Positions 40,646 to 49,785 of a DNA stretch of 64,000 nt are shown piece by piece (position 1 is the first letter of the stretch; every line of letters starts with the position of its first letter). Below the pieces are notes generated by a model that ran no database searches, was not told the origin of the DNA, and saw nothing but the letters and a program-made list of their open reading frames with translations. The stretch comes from Pseudomonas endophytica (GTDB lineage Bacteria; Pseudomonadota; Gammaproteobacteria; Pseudomonadales; Pseudomonadaceae): contig NZ_LLWH01000035.1 in the NCBI RefSeq assembly GCF_001411475.1, forward strand, positions 1 through 64,000, written 5' to 3'. A program made the position numbers and the translations under genes.

Positions 40646-40678
40646 GTTTTTCTCTTCTATATATAAGGGCGGGTGTTT

Positions 40679-41752
40679 ATGAGGGCTTCGCGGCTGTGGG
40701 TGTGGTTTGGGGTAGCGCTGGTGGCAGTGCTATTTGTGTTCTTCTTGCACACGATACTGACGCCTTTTTTGATCGCGATGCTGCTTGCTTACATGTTCGA
40801 CCCCATGGTTGATCGTCTAGAAAAAGTCGGGCTTTCAAGAACGTGGGGCACGATCTCGGTATTTGCCCTATTCACCGTCATTCTGGTGGCGTTGATGGTG
40901 GTGCTAATGCCGATGTTGGCTAAGCAGTTGATGAAGCTCTATCAACTGGCTCCGCAGGTCTTGGACTGGTTGCAAAATACCGCTTTGCCTTGGGTGCAAA
41001 CCAAGTTCGGGTTGAGCGACGGATTCTGGAACTTCGACAAGATCAAAGCCACGATCAGCACGCACATGGGGCAGGCGGGTGACATTGCAGGCGTAGTGCT
41101 GTCACGGGCAACGGCTTCGAGCTTGGCGTTGGTTGGCTTTTTGGTCAATTTGGTGCTGATTCCGGTAGTGGCTTTTTACCTGCTGCGTGACTGGGACATT
41201 TTGTTAGCCAAAATCCGCGGCCTGTTACCGCGTGATCGCGAGCAGCAGATTGTGTCGCTGGCCACGGAATGCCACGACGTACTGGGCGCCTTTGTCCGTG
41301 GCCAGTTACTGGTGATGCTGGCGCTGGGTGTGATTTATTCAGCGGGTCTGATGTTGCTGGGGCTTGAGCTGGGGCTGTTGATTGGCTTGTTAGCAGGGCT
41401 TGCGTCTATCGTGCCGTACATGGGCTTTATTGTGGGTATTGGCGCGGCGCTGATAGCAGGCTTGTTTCAGTTTGGCGGCGACTTGTATCCGATGCTCGGC
41501 ATTGTCGCGGTCTTTATGGTGGGGCAGGCGCTAGAGGGCATGGTGCTGACGCCGCTGTTGGTCGGTGACCGAATCGGCCTGCATCCGGTGGCAGTGATCT
41601 TCGCGATTCTGGCGGGTGGTGAGTTGTTTGGATTTGCTGGCGTATTACTGGCCTTGCCAGTGGCGGCGGTGATTATGGTGTTGGTGCGTCATGTACACGA
41701 TTTGTACAAGCACTCGCGGGCTTACAAAGGTGATGAAGAGCCTGAGTTGTAG
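40679..41752 (+). CDS. AI-2E / PerM family inner membrane permease
   Basis: 357-aa membrane protein with about eight hydrophobic segments in the UPF0118/AI-2E layout: two at the N-terminus, a soluble stretch (about 65-155), then a C-terminal bundle with the conserved PYMGFIVG region and VGDRIGLHPV. The substrate of this subfamily is unproven. The ATG at 40679 follows AAGGGCGGG; GTG two codons earlier is less likely. Confidence 0.87.
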   Translation: MRASRLWVWFGVALVAVLFVFFLHTILTPFLIAMLLAYMFDPMVDRLEKVGLSRTWGTISVFALFTVILVALMVVLMPMLAKQLMKLYQLAPQVLDWLQNTALPWVQTKFGLSDGFWNFDKIKATISTHMGQAGDIAGVVLSRATASSLALVGFLVNLVLIPVVAFYLLRDWDILLAKIRGLLPRDREQQIVSLATECHDVLGAFVRGQLLVMLALGVIYSAGLMLLGLELGLLIGLLAGLASIVPYMGFIVGIGAALIAGLFQFGGDLYPMLGIVAVFMVGQALEGMVLTPLLVGDRIGLHPVAVIFAILAGGELFGFAGVLLALPVAAVIMVLVRHVHDLYKHSRAYKGDEEPEL

Positions 41753-41778
41753 CGTGGGTGTGTTGGGCGGTTAGTAAA

Positions 41779-41815
41779 GAGGCCGGTTCATGTGGCGATG
41801 AACCGGCCTCTTTTT
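41779..41815 (+). terminator. Terminator after the PerM gene
   Basis: GAGGCCGGTTCAT / ATGAACCGGCCTC, a perfect 13-bp stem with a 6-base loop followed by TTTTT. Confidence 0.92.
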
Positions 41816-41986
41816 ATGTGTGAGTCATGGGCCGCGCTATTAGGAAACTTCATTAATTCCAATGTTTTAGCGTAAACCTTTGATTTTGCTCGCGGTCTGT
41901 TACATTGTGCGCCCGGCTACACGGGTATAAACTTTGCAAACTTTACACAGAGGCCACTAACGGTTCGTTTGAACTGTTCAGTCAGC

Positions 41987-42691
41987 ATGAAACCGATTCA
42001 GCTGCCCCTAGGTGTGCGTCTGCGAGATGACGCTACCTTTATCAATTACTATCCAGGCGCCAATGCCGCTGCACTCGGCTATGTCGAACGTCTGTGCGAA
42101 GCCGACGCCGGCTGGACCGAAAGTCTGATTTATCTCTGGGGCAAGCATGGCGTAGGCCGTACCCACTTGTTACAGGCAGCATGCTTGCGGTTTGAACAGA
42201 TGGGCGAGCCTGCTGTGTATTTACCACTGGCTGAGCTGCTGGATCGCGGGATTGAGATCCTCGATAACTTAGAGCAATACGAGCTGGTGTGTCTGGATGA
42301 CCTCCAGGCCGTCGCCGGACGGGCTGATTGGGAAGAAGCGCTGTTTCACTTGTTCAATCGTCTACGTGACAGTGGTCGTCGTTTGTTAATTGCGGCTTCT
42401 GCTTCGCCGCGTGAATTGCCGATCAAACTAGCAGACCTTAAATCGCGCCTCACCTTGGCACTGATTTTCCAAATGCGCCCCTTGTCTGACGAAGACAAAC
42501 TACGAGCCTTGCAATTGCGTGCATCACGTCGTGGGCTGCACCTGACGGATGAAGTCGGGCATTTCATCTTGACCCGCGGTACGCGCAGCATGAGTGCATT
42601 GTTTGAGTTGCTTGAACGCCTCGATCAGGCGTCTTTGCAAGCGCAACGCAAGCTGACCATTCCCTTCTTAAAAGAAACACTCGGCTGGTAA
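41987..42691 (+). CDS. hda: DnaA regulatory inactivator Hda
   Basis: 234-aa AAA+ protein related to DnaA domain III. With the beta clamp it stimulates ATP hydrolysis by DnaA, preventing re-initiation. The N-terminus MKPIQLPLGVRL contains the QLPLG-type clamp-binding motif. Walker A is GKHGVGRTH, Walker B VCLDD, and the arginine-finger region is LKSRL. The ATG at 41987 is chosen because the clamp motif must be N-terminal; a TTG at 41969 is possible. Confidence 0.93.
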   Translation: MKPIQLPLGVRLRDDATFINYYPGANAAALGYVERLCEADAGWTESLIYLWGKHGVGRTHLLQAACLRFEQMGEPAVYLPLAELLDRGIEILDNLEQYELVCLDDLQAVAGRADWEEALFHLFNRLRDSGRRLLIAASASPRELPIKLADLKSRLTLALIFQMRPLSDEDKLRALQLRASRRGLHLTDEVGHFILTRGTRSMSALFELLERLDQASLQAQRKLTIPFLKETLGW

Positions 42692-42996
42692 ACAGCTCAA
42701 TGGGTTGTGCGGCGATGATTTTTTGATGTTTAAAGATCGCGAGCAAGCTCGCTCCTACGGCTAGTGGTGCGTTGTTTTTAAGTCAACAACATTGTGCGAG
42801 TGCGGGGCTTAGAAAGTTTCAGGCGTCAGTGAACCCGCGCACTAGAAGAGGGCGATGCAAAATCGAGTGTCAGGGGTGTAAAACCTTAGATGCCACGTGA
42901 AATCGACTAAGTCACATTTCTTTCGATTGAATTTGCAAATGAGGATCATAGAGGGCATAGTCTCCGCTACTTTTCCTACAAGCCACGGTCGTGCCC
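42692..42996. other. Intergenic region before the first NlpC/P60 gene
   Basis: 305 bases with one REP-like palindrome (42735-42758) and otherwise no gene. A promoter for the lipoprotein gene is expected near the right end, but I could not identify a clear one. Confidence 0.4.
42735..42758. repeat. REP element, second family (single)
   Basis: GATCGCGAGCAAGCTCGCTC followed by CTAC; GCGAGC / GCTCGC form the hairpin. Same family as 33348, 44354 and 52244. Confidence 0.75.
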
Positions 42997-43620
42997 ATGC
43001 TAAAGCGCTTCGCACCCCTCGTGCCTCTCGCACTCGTTACCCTGTTGTTCGGCTGCGCTGCTCATACGCCAGTGTCCCAACAAGTTGTCGAATCTCAGGT
43101 TCAAAAGTCACCTTCTTCGCAATCTTCCGCTATTGATCAGGAAGAACTGGCGACAGAAAAAGAACTGGCTCAATTCTCCGAAAACAGCAAGCCTTACGAA
43201 CTGCCAGCCTTGGCTGACAGCATTCTTGAGCGCGGCATGTCCTTGATCGGTACTCGTTACCGTTTTGGTGGCACGTCTGAGGCTGGATTCGATTGCAGTG
43301 GCTTTATCGGCTACCTGTTTAAAGAAGAAGCGGGCATGCAATTGCCACGCTCTACGCGGGAAATGATCAACGTAAAAGCCCCGTTGGTTTCGCGTAATAA
43401 CCTCAAGCCAGGTGACCTACTGTTCTTCAGCACCAATGGCCGCGGACGTGTCAGTCACGCGGGTATTTACTTGGGCGACGATCAGTTTATTCACTCCAGC
43501 AGCCGCCGCAGCGGTGGGGTCAGAATTGATAGCCTGGGCGATACCTACTGGAACAAGACCTTTATGGAAGCCAAGCGTGCTTTGGCGATGGCGCCAGCGA
43601 GCGTAGTGGCTCGCAAGTAA
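42997..43620 (+). CDS. NlpC/P60 family lipoprotein, copy 1
   Basis: 207-aa lipoprotein (lipobox LLFGC, Cys20) with a disordered linker to about 70 and a C-terminal NlpC/P60 cysteine peptidase domain. Catalytic C100 (FDCSGF), H154 (SHAGIY) and H166 are present, so it is probably an active murein endopeptidase at the envelope. The ATG at 42997 is preferred to GTG at 42991. It is followed by a second NlpC/P60 gene. Confidence 0.9.
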   Translation: MLKRFAPLVPLALVTLLFGCAAHTPVSQQVVESQVQKSPSSQSSAIDQEELATEKELAQFSENSKPYELPALADSILERGMSLIGTRYRFGGTSEAGFDCSGFIGYLFKEEAGMQLPRSTREMINVKAPLVSRNNLKPGDLLFFSTNGRGRVSHAGIYLGDDQFIHSSSRRSGGVRIDSLGDTYWNKTFMEAKRALAMAPASVVARK

Positions 43621-43684
43621 AGTTAAAGTCTTACTTGAAGTTTGGCTCCTAAGAGCTAGAATTCAGTCGCAATGTTAAATTCCT

Positions 43685-43715
43685 GAAGCCGCGAAGGTCC
43701 TCCTGTCGCGGCTTC
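43685..43715 (+). terminator. Hairpin between the NlpC/P60 genes
   Basis: GAAGCCGCGA / TCGCGGCTTC, a perfect 10-bp stem with an 11-base loop; what follows (GGGTTTC) is a poor U-tract, so it may attenuate rather than fully terminate. Confidence 0.55.
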
Positions 43716-43763
43716 GGGTTTCGCGGCCCAGTAGCCGTATCCAGAATCAGGAACATTCTGTTT

Positions 43764-44303
43764 ATGTCGATCATGGCCCGTGTTGCCCTTATCACTTTCG
43801 CTGCACTGCTTAGTGCTTGCGCCAATCGTCCTGCCCCTACCCCAGTGGTGGTCAAACAGCCCGCCGTTACCCAGCAGATTGATAACGGCTCACCGTTGGC
43901 TGCCGACGTGCTATTTCGCGCTTTGGGCTTGGTGGGGACACCTTACCGCTGGGGTGGCAATACTCCGGACTCAGGCTTTGATTGCAGTGGTTTGATCAAG
44001 TACGTCTACAACGATATGGCGGGTATTTCATTGCCGCGCACCACCCGCGAGATGATCGTGATGAGGGCGCAGAATGTCGGCAAAGACCAACTGCAAACGG
44101 GTGACTTGCTGTTTTTCGCCACCAGTGGCGGCAGCCAGGTGAGTCACGCAGGTATCTATGTCGGTGAAGGCCGTTTCGTTCATGCTCCTGCGACAGGCGG
44201 TACGGTTAAGCTAGACAGCCTCAGCAAAGCCTACTGGCAAAAAGCCTATCTCAATGCCAAGCGCGTTCTGCCGAGCGAACAGCATTTGGCGCGGTTGCCT
44301 TAA
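43764..44303 (+). CDS. NlpC/P60 family lipoprotein, copy 2
   Basis: 179-aa paralogue of the preceding gene: lipobox LLSAC (Cys19), a short proline-rich linker, and a peptidase domain with C74 (FDCSGL), H128 (SHAGIY) and H140. The linker is shorter than in copy 1, so the catalytic domain sits closer to the membrane. AGGAA precedes the ATG. Probable peptidoglycan endopeptidase. Confidence 0.9.
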   Translation: MSIMARVALITFAALLSACANRPAPTPVVVKQPAVTQQIDNGSPLAADVLFRALGLVGTPYRWGGNTPDSGFDCSGLIKYVYNDMAGISLPRTTREMIVMRAQNVGKDQLQTGDLLFFATSGGSQVSHAGIYVGEGRFVHAPATGGTVKLDSLSKAYWQKAYLNAKRVLPSEQHLARLP

Positions 44304-44318
44304 CGTCTATGTAAGCGC

Positions 44319-44343
44319 CTTACCCGGCGTCCTGTCGGGTAAG
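44319..44343 (+). terminator. Terminator-like hairpin after NlpC/P60 copy 2
   Basis: CTTACCCG / CGGGTAAG, 8-bp stem with a 9-base loop, 15 bases after the stop; no strong U-tract. Confidence 0.5.
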
Positions 44344-44353
44344 ACGATTAAAA

Positions 44354-44376
44354 GATTGCGAGCAAGCTCGCTCTTA
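44354..44376. repeat. REP element, second family (degenerate)
   Basis: GATTGCGAGCAAGCTCGCTC, one change from the 42735 element, lies in the convergent spacer after NlpC/P60 copy 2. Confidence 0.65.
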
Positions 44377-44536
44377 TCAAACATGAAGTAAGTTATTGAT
44401 TTTAAAAGACATCACGGGGTGTGTTAGCAGACAAATGTCCCGCTACAAAAAACGAGATGCACCCAAACACCGTGCGCGGTGGTGTTACGACTGCCAGCAG
44501 TGTATGGACGACAGGGAATCTCCTAAAGGTTTTGAG

Positions 44537-45841
44537 TTACTGGCCTGATACTCGCCAGACTTTGTTACCCGTGTCATCGGCTACCAGCAAATCCCCTTGT
44601 TTGTCGATGACGACGCCCACAGGCCGGCCCATGGCTTTTTCGTCGGTGTTGAGAAAGCCCGTCAGTACATCAACGGGCATGCCGTTCGGCTTGCCGTCCG
44701 CAAAGGGTACGAAGATCACTTTGTAGCCACTGTGCGGTTTGCGGTTCCATGAGCCGTGTTGGCCAATAAAGGCGCCCTCGGTAAAATTTGGCAGCTTGCT
44801 GTTTTCAGCAAAACTTAAACCCAGCGAGGCGGTATGCGGGCCTACGGCATAGTCGGGGGCAATGGCTTTGGCGACCAATTCGGTGTTTTGCGGGTTGACC
44901 CTGACGTCGATGTGTTGCCCGTAATAGCTGTAAGGCCAGCCATAGAAGCCTCCGTCCTGTACGGACGTAATGTAATCGGGCACTAAATCACTGCCGATTT
45001 CGTCGCGTTCATTGACGGCGGTCCAGAGTTTTCCGGTCTTCGGTTCCCAATCCATGCCATTGGGATTGCGCAGCCCCGAGGCAAAAATACGATGGTTTCC
45101 GGTGGTCGGGTCAACTTCCCAGATCGCCGCTCGGCCTTCTTCAATGTCCATACCGTTTTCACCGACGTTACTGTTCGAACCCACACTCACATACAGTTTT
45201 TTACCGTCGGGGCTGGCGATGACGTTTTTGGTCCAGTGGTGATTTAGGCCGCTCGGCAAATCAATGATCTTGGTCGGCTGCGCACTAATAGAGGTTTCGC
45301 CCGGCTGATAGGGGAAACGCAACAATTTGTCGGCATCCGCTACGTACAGATCATTACCCACTAGGGTCATGCCGAAGGGCGAGTTCAGGTTCTCAAGAAA
45401 TACCGTACGAGTTTCCGCTGTGCCGTCGTGATCGGCGTCTCGCAACAGTGTGATCCGGTTAGCGCTCGGTACGCCTGCTCCTGCGCGGCCCATCACCTTG
45501 CCTGCTATCCATTCACGAATGCCTTGGCTGCCATCGGGTTTAGCGGGGGCATTGCTTTCGGCCACTAATACATCGCCATTGGGCAATACATACAGCCAGC
45601 GTGGGTGGTCAAGCCCCTCGGCAAACGCTTGCACCTGCAAGCCTTGCGCGGCCATCGGTTTGGTCCCCTCGGCCCAGCCCACCGCCGGTGCGATGTTGAC
45701 GGTGGGAATAAGCGTTTTGTTTGGTTCTGGCAGCGTGGGCGAAGGGCCGGTACCGTCCGCGACGTTCAGGGTCGAACGTTCTCCGCAGGCAGCCAACCCT
45801 GCCGCTAAAACGATGACAACAGCGTGCTGGCGTTTGAGCAT
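44537..45841 (-). CDS. Sorbosone dehydrogenase-like (PQQ-type beta-propeller) lipoprotein
   Basis: 434-aa lipoprotein (LAAGLAACG lipobox) with a six-bladed propeller of the glucose/L-sorbosone dehydrogenase family. Visible family pieces are [20 protein letters not shown], the glycine-rich [12 protein letters not shown], and C-terminal [19 protein letters not shown]. Members may use PQQ and oxidise sugars or aldehydes; the substrate here is unknown. The start at 45841 is chosen because the GGAG of the upstream in-frame ATG (45853) sits six bases ahead of it. Convergent with the NlpC/P60 genes. Confidence 0.82.
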   Translation of the reverse strand: MLKRQHAVVIVLAAGLAACGERSTLNVADGTGPSPTLPEPNKTLIPTVNIAPAVGWAEGTKPMAAQGLQVQAFAEGLDHPRWLYVLPNGDVLVAESNAPAKPDGSQGIREWIAGKVMGRAGAGVPSANRITLLRDADHDGTAETRTVFLENLNSPFGMTLVGNDLYVADADKLLRFPYQPGETSISAQPTKIIDLPSGLNHHWTKNVIASPDGKKLYVSVGSNSNVGENGMDIEEGRAAIWEVDPTTGNHRIFASGLRNPNGMDWEPKTGKLWTAVNERDEIGSDLVPDYITSVQDGGFYGWPYSYYGQHIDVRVNPQNTELVAKAIAPDYAVGPHTASLGLSFAENSKLPNFTEGAFIGQHGSWNRKPHSGYKVIFVPFADGKPNGMPVDVLTGFLNTDEKAMGRPVGVVIDKQGDLLVADDTGNKVWRVSGQ

Positions 45842-45985
45842 GTCGATCTCCATGAAAAGTAGGCTTACTAGGCATAGAGAAGGCTAGCCGTTCAAAGGTT
45901 CAGGTCATCGCCATTGTTTGGTATGCAGCCAGCACCTTTAATTGACGCTCCACCCCCAACCCTCTAACCTTCGCGGCTTGTTTCA

Positions 45986-46214
45986 GGTGCTCTGCAACTT
46001 AAGGTTGGCCGAGTGAAACAGGGAAGCCGGTGAGGGCGTGTTGAATCCACGCAACCGCTTTGATCCCGGCGCTGCCCCCGCAACGGTAAATGAGTCAACA
46101 TCACGCTCAAGGCCACTGTGTTTAACGCACGGGAAGGCGCGTGGTTAGGCGCTGTTTTGGTATTAAAAACGCCCCACTCATGAGCCCGGAGACCGGCCTG
46201 ATCCATCCAGCACC
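45986..46214 (+). promoter_or_regulatory. Cobalamin (adenosylcobalamin) riboswitch
   Basis: Conserved core pieces occur in order: the box GCTGCCCCCGCAACGGTAA (46071-46089), GAGTCA after it, GGCCACTG, GGGAAGGC, and GAGCCCGGAGACCGGCCT (46182-46199). GGTGCT (45986-45991) pairs with AGCACC (46209-46214) to close P1. It lies directly upstream of cobO and should repress the whole cob operon when B12 is plentiful. Confidence 0.93.
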
Positions 46215-46259
46215 CTCGCGGCGGGCGAAGGTGTGTCGATTTGTTATGAATTCCCCCGC

Positions 46260-46290
46260 CTCCCGTTTGCATTTTTTAGCCCCAACGGAG
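46260..46290 (+). promoter_or_regulatory. Possible SD-sequestering hairpin of the riboswitch
   Basis: CTCCCGTT (46260-46267) can pair with AACGGAG (46284-46290) with one bulged C, burying the GGAG ribosome site of cobO (ATG 46298). This suggests control of translation. Inferred by hand, not folded. Confidence 0.4.
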
Positions 46291-46297
46291 AGCTGCC

Positions 46298-46909
46298 ATG
46301 AACCAATCCCCTGAACGCGACGAGCGCCACCTTGCGCGTATGCAACGCAAAAAAGCCATCATGGATGAGCGCATTGCCAGCGCTCCAAACGAGTGTGGTC
46401 TGCTGTTGGTGTTAACCGGCAACGGTAAAGGCAAGAGCAGTTCGGCTTTTGGTATGTTGGCCCGAGCAATGCGCCACGGCATGCAGTGTGGTGTGGTGCA
46501 GTTCATCAAGGGCCGTAATAGCACCGGCGAAGAGCTTTTTTTTCGTCGTTTCCCTGAACAAGTGCTCTATCACGTGATGGGCGAAGGCTTCACTTGGGAA
46601 ACTCAAGACCGCCAGCGTGATATCGCGGCCGCCGAAGCGGCATGGGCAGTGTCGCGCGAGATGCTGCGTGACCCTGCCATTGGTTTGGTGGTCTTGGATG
46701 AATTGAACATTGCGCTTAAGCACGGCTACCTCGATTTAGAGCAAGTGCTGAGTGATCTGCAAGCCCGCCCGCCCATGCAGCATGTGCTGGTGACCGGCCG
46801 CGGCGCTAAACCTGAACTGATTGATTTGGCCGATACCGTGACTGAAATGGGTGTGGTCAAACATGCTTTCCAAGCCGGTATCAAAGCCCAGAAAGGCATC
46901 GAACTGTGA
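46298..46909 (+). CDS. cobO: Cob(I)yrinic acid a,c-diamide adenosyltransferase
   Basis: Adds the 5'-deoxyadenosyl group to the corrinoid cobalt. 203-aa BtuR/CobA-type enzyme with P-loop GNGKGKSSSAFG (about 42-53) and VVLDELN as Walker B. First gene behind the cobalamin riboswitch; ribosome site GGAG at 46287-46290. Ten bases separate it from cobB. Confidence 0.95.
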   Translation: MNQSPERDERHLARMQRKKAIMDERIASAPNECGLLLVLTGNGKGKSSSAFGMLARAMRHGMQCGVVQFIKGRNSTGEELFFRRFPEQVLYHVMGEGFTWETQDRQRDIAAAEAAWAVSREMLRDPAIGLVVLDELNIALKHGYLDLEQVLSDLQARPPMQHVLVTGRGAKPELIDLADTVTEMGVVKHAFQAGIKAQKGIEL

Positions 46910-46919
46910 GTGTTGAAGC

Positions 46920-48233
46920 ATGAGAGAGTCGCGTCATTGCCCGGCGGTACTGATCGCTGCGCCGGCTTCCGGTCAGGGCAAGACCACCGTCACCGCAGCC
47001 TTGGCCCGATTGCATCGCAATCAGGGGCGCAAAGTGCGGGTGTTCAAATGTGGCCCCGATTTTCTAGACCCCATGATCCTCGAGCGCGCCAGCGGTGGGC
47101 CGGTGTATCAAGTGGATTTGTGGATGGTTGGCGCTGACGAAAGTCGGCGCTTGCTATGGGAAGCCGCTGGCGAGTCTGACTTGATCCTGATTGAAGGTGT
47201 TATGGGGCTGTTCGACGGCACGCCGTCCAGCGCTGATTTGGCGCGCCATTTTGGTGTACCCGTGTTAGCGGTGATTGACGGCACGGCCATGGCCCAGACG
47301 TTTGGCGCTTTGGCCTTAGGATTAGCGCGTTATCAGCCAGACTTACCGTTTGCCGGGGTCTTGGCCAATCGGGTCGGCACAGTACGCCATGCACAACTGC
47401 TCGAAGGCAGCCTGACCGAGGGGCTACGCTGGTACGGCGCGTTATCTCGCGAAACCGGTATCGAGCTGCCAAGCCGCCATTTGGGTCTGGTGCAGGCCAG
47501 CGAGTTGAATGACTTAGATGCGCGTTTAGACGCCGCTGCCAATGCATTGGCTAGCACCTGTGAGGTCGCACTGCCACCGGCGGTCACGTTCGCGGCGCCC
47601 GAATCTGTCACCAGTGAACCGTTATTGGCCGGGGTGCGAATTGCCGTGGCGCGTGATGAAGCGTTCGCCTTTACTTATGGCGCGAGTCTGGCGCTGTTGC
47701 GTGATATGGGCGCGCAGTTGCTGTTTTTCTCACCGATTCGTGACGCGCACTTGCCTGAAGCGCACAGTCTGTATTTGCCAGGTGGCTACCCGGAGCTCCA
47801 TCACCTTGAGCTGTCGCGCAATACCTCGATGCTCGATGCAATCCGTGCGCACCATCAGGCGGGTAAACCGCTGCTGGCTGAATGCGGCGGCATGCTCTAT
47901 CTGCTTGATGCTTTGACCGATGTTGACGGTCAGCGTGAGGCATTGGTCGGTTTGCTCAAGGGTGAAGCCACAATGCAAAAACGCCTCGTGGCTTTGGCGT
48001 TGCAAGCCGTCGAGCTGCCTGAAGGGCTGCTGCGCGGCCACACCTATCATCACTCGCTGACCAACACCGAACTTAAGCCTATCGCCCGCGGCGTCAGCCC
48101 AAATGGCGGGCGCGGTGCAGAAGCGGTGTATCGCGAAGGGCGGCTGACAGCGTCCTATGTGCACTTTTACTTTCCGTCCAATCCCCAGGCCATTGCAGCG
48201 TTGTTCGCGCCGTGTGCTGTGAAGGTGCCATGA
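46920..48233 (+). CDS. cobB: Cobyrinic acid a,c-diamide synthase
   Basis: Amidates the a and c side chains of (hydrogeno)cobyrinic acid with glutamine and ATP. 437 aa: N-terminal ATPase with APASGQGKTTVTAAL, and a C-terminal class I glutamine amidotransferase domain with the nucleophile in LAECGGMLYL and a family PGGYPE motif. Its stop overlaps bluB by 4 bases. Confidence 0.95.
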   Translation: MRESRHCPAVLIAAPASGQGKTTVTAALARLHRNQGRKVRVFKCGPDFLDPMILERASGGPVYQVDLWMVGADESRRLLWEAAGESDLILIEGVMGLFDGTPSSADLARHFGVPVLAVIDGTAMAQTFGALALGLARYQPDLPFAGVLANRVGTVRHAQLLEGSLTEGLRWYGALSRETGIELPSRHLGLVQASELNDLDARLDAAANALASTCEVALPPAVTFAAPESVTSEPLLAGVRIAVARDEAFAFTYGASLALLRDMGAQLLFFSPIRDAHLPEAHSLYLPGGYPELHHLELSRNTSMLDAIRAHHQAGKPLLAECGGMLYLLDALTDVDGQREALVGLLKGEATMQKRLVALALQAVELPEGLLRGHTYHHSLTNTELKPIARGVSPNGGRGAEAVYREGRLTASYVHFYFPSNPQAIAALFAPCAVKVP

Positions 48234-48880
48234 GCGACAACGCATTTAGCCCGCAAGAAAAAGCCGCCGTGTACCGCGCAATTGCTGAGCGCCGCGACAT
48301 GCGGCATTTCAGCGGCGGGGCAGTGGCGCCTGAGGTATTGGCGCGTTTGTTGGAGGCCGCGCATCAAGCGCCCAGTGTGGGGCTGATGCAGCCGTGGCGG
48401 TTTATTCGCATCACTGATCGCGGTTTGCGCGGCAAGATCCAGCGTGTGGTCGAAGACGAACGCGTGCGCACTGCTGAGGCGTTGGGGGAGCGGTCTGATG
48501 AGTTCATGACGCTCAAGGTCGAAGGCATTAATGACTGCGCCGAAGTGCTAGTGGCGGCGTTGATGGACGACCGCGAAAAGCACATTTTTGGGCGTCGTAC
48601 CTTGCCCGAAATGGATATGGCGTCATTGTCGTGTGCGATTCAAAACCTGTGGCTGGCGGCCCGGGTTGAAGGCTTGGGCATGGGCTGGGTGTCATTGTTT
48701 GAGCCACAAGCGTTGGCTGATCTGCTGAGCCTGCCTGCTGGCGCCAAGCCGCTGGCGGTGTTGTGCTTAGGGCCAGTTGAAGCGTTTTATCCGGCACCGA
48801 TGTTGGTGCTGGAAGGGTGGGCGCAAGCGCGACCGCTGACTGAATTGCTGTACGAAAATTATTGGGGGGTAAAGCCATGA
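48230..48880 (+). CDS. bluB: 5,6-dimethylbenzimidazole synthase BluB
   Basis: Oxygen-dependent enzyme that breaks down FMNH2 to DMB, the lower base of B12. 216-aa nitroreductase fold with RRDMRHF at the flavin site and the BluB signatures [11 protein letters not shown] and [14 protein letters not shown] inside ATGA with the cobB stop; the frame to 48212 is within cobB. Its presence shows an aerobic DMB route. Confidence 0.94.
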   Translation: MSDNAFSPQEKAAVYRAIAERRDMRHFSGGAVAPEVLARLLEAAHQAPSVGLMQPWRFIRITDRGLRGKIQRVVEDERVRTAEALGERSDEFMTLKVEGINDCAEVLVAALMDDREKHIFGRRTLPEMDMASLSCAIQNLWLAARVEGLGMGWVSLFEPQALADLLSLPAGAKPLAVLCLGPVEAFYPAPMLVLEGWAQARPLTELLYENYWGVKP

Positions 48881-49785
48881 GTGTGGCGTTGTCGTGCGTT
48901 GGCGCAGTGGCGTTGGATGCGCTGCTCGGTGAGCCTAAACGCTGGCATCCGCTGGTTGCGTTTGGTCGTATGGCTGAGCGTATCGAACAGCGTTTTAATT
49001 CGGGCGGGCGTGGCTGGCGCAGCCACGGGGTGACGGCGTGGTTTTTGGCCGTCGTGCCGCTGACAATTCTGGCAACGGCCTTATCGTGGCTGCCATACAT
49101 CGGTTGGCTAGTGGAGATTCTGGCGCTGTATTGCGCGTTGGGTATGCGCAGCTTAGGTGAGCATGTTCAGCCAGTGGCCCAAGCATTGCGTGCTAACGAC
49201 TTGGATGAAGCGCGCACGCGGGTCGGTTATTTGGTCAGCCGCCAAACCAGCGAGCTGGACTCCACTGAAGTCGCACGTGCTGCTACGGAGTCGGTGCTGG
49301 AAAACGGCAGTGATGCAGTGTTCGCAGCGTTGTTTTGGTTTGTTGTCGCGGGTGCACCGGGGGTAGTGCTCTATCGCTTGAGCAATACGCTGGACGCGAT
49401 GTGGGGCTATCGCAACGAACGCTTCGAGCGCTTTGGTTGGGCCGCCGCTCGAATCGACGATCTACTCAACTATATTCCCGCACGTTTGGTGGCATTGACC
49501 TACGCCGTGCTCGGCAAAACACGTCTAGCCATGAGCTGCTGGCGCAAACAGGCGCCACTTTGGGACAGCCCCAACGCAGGGCCGGTGATGGCGGCGGGCG
49601 CTGGAGCGCTGGGTGTTGAGTTGGGCGGTTCGGCGATTTATCACGGTGAGCTACACGAGCGCCCGCAGTTAGGTGAGGGCGCCCCCGCTGATGCCGACGC
49701 CATCGCTCGCGGTTGGCAATTGGTGCAGCGCGGTGTGTGGTTGTGGTTACTGATCTTGTGCGTGGGGAGTGAGTTCTTTGCTTGA
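48877..49785 (+). CDS. cobD: Adenosylcobinamide-phosphate synthase (CbiB-type)
   Basis: Membrane enzyme attaching the aminopropanol arm to adenosylcobyric acid. 302 aa with several membrane segments and the family stretches [26 protein letters not shown] and [17 protein letters not shown]. Named cobD in the Pseudomonas denitrificans scheme and cbiB in Salmonella. ATGA overlap with bluB. Confidence 0.94.
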   Translation: MSVALSCVGAVALDALLGEPKRWHPLVAFGRMAERIEQRFNSGGRGWRSHGVTAWFLAVVPLTILATALSWLPYIGWLVEILALYCALGMRSLGEHVQPVAQALRANDLDEARTRVGYLVSRQTSELDSTEVARAATESVLENGSDAVFAALFWFVVAGAPGVVLYRLSNTLDAMWGYRNERFERFGWAAARIDDLLNYIPARLVALTYAVLGKTRLAMSCWRKQAPLWDSPNAGPVMAAGAGALGVELGGSAIYHGELHERPQLGEGAPADADAIARGWQLVQRGVWLWLLILCVGSEFFA

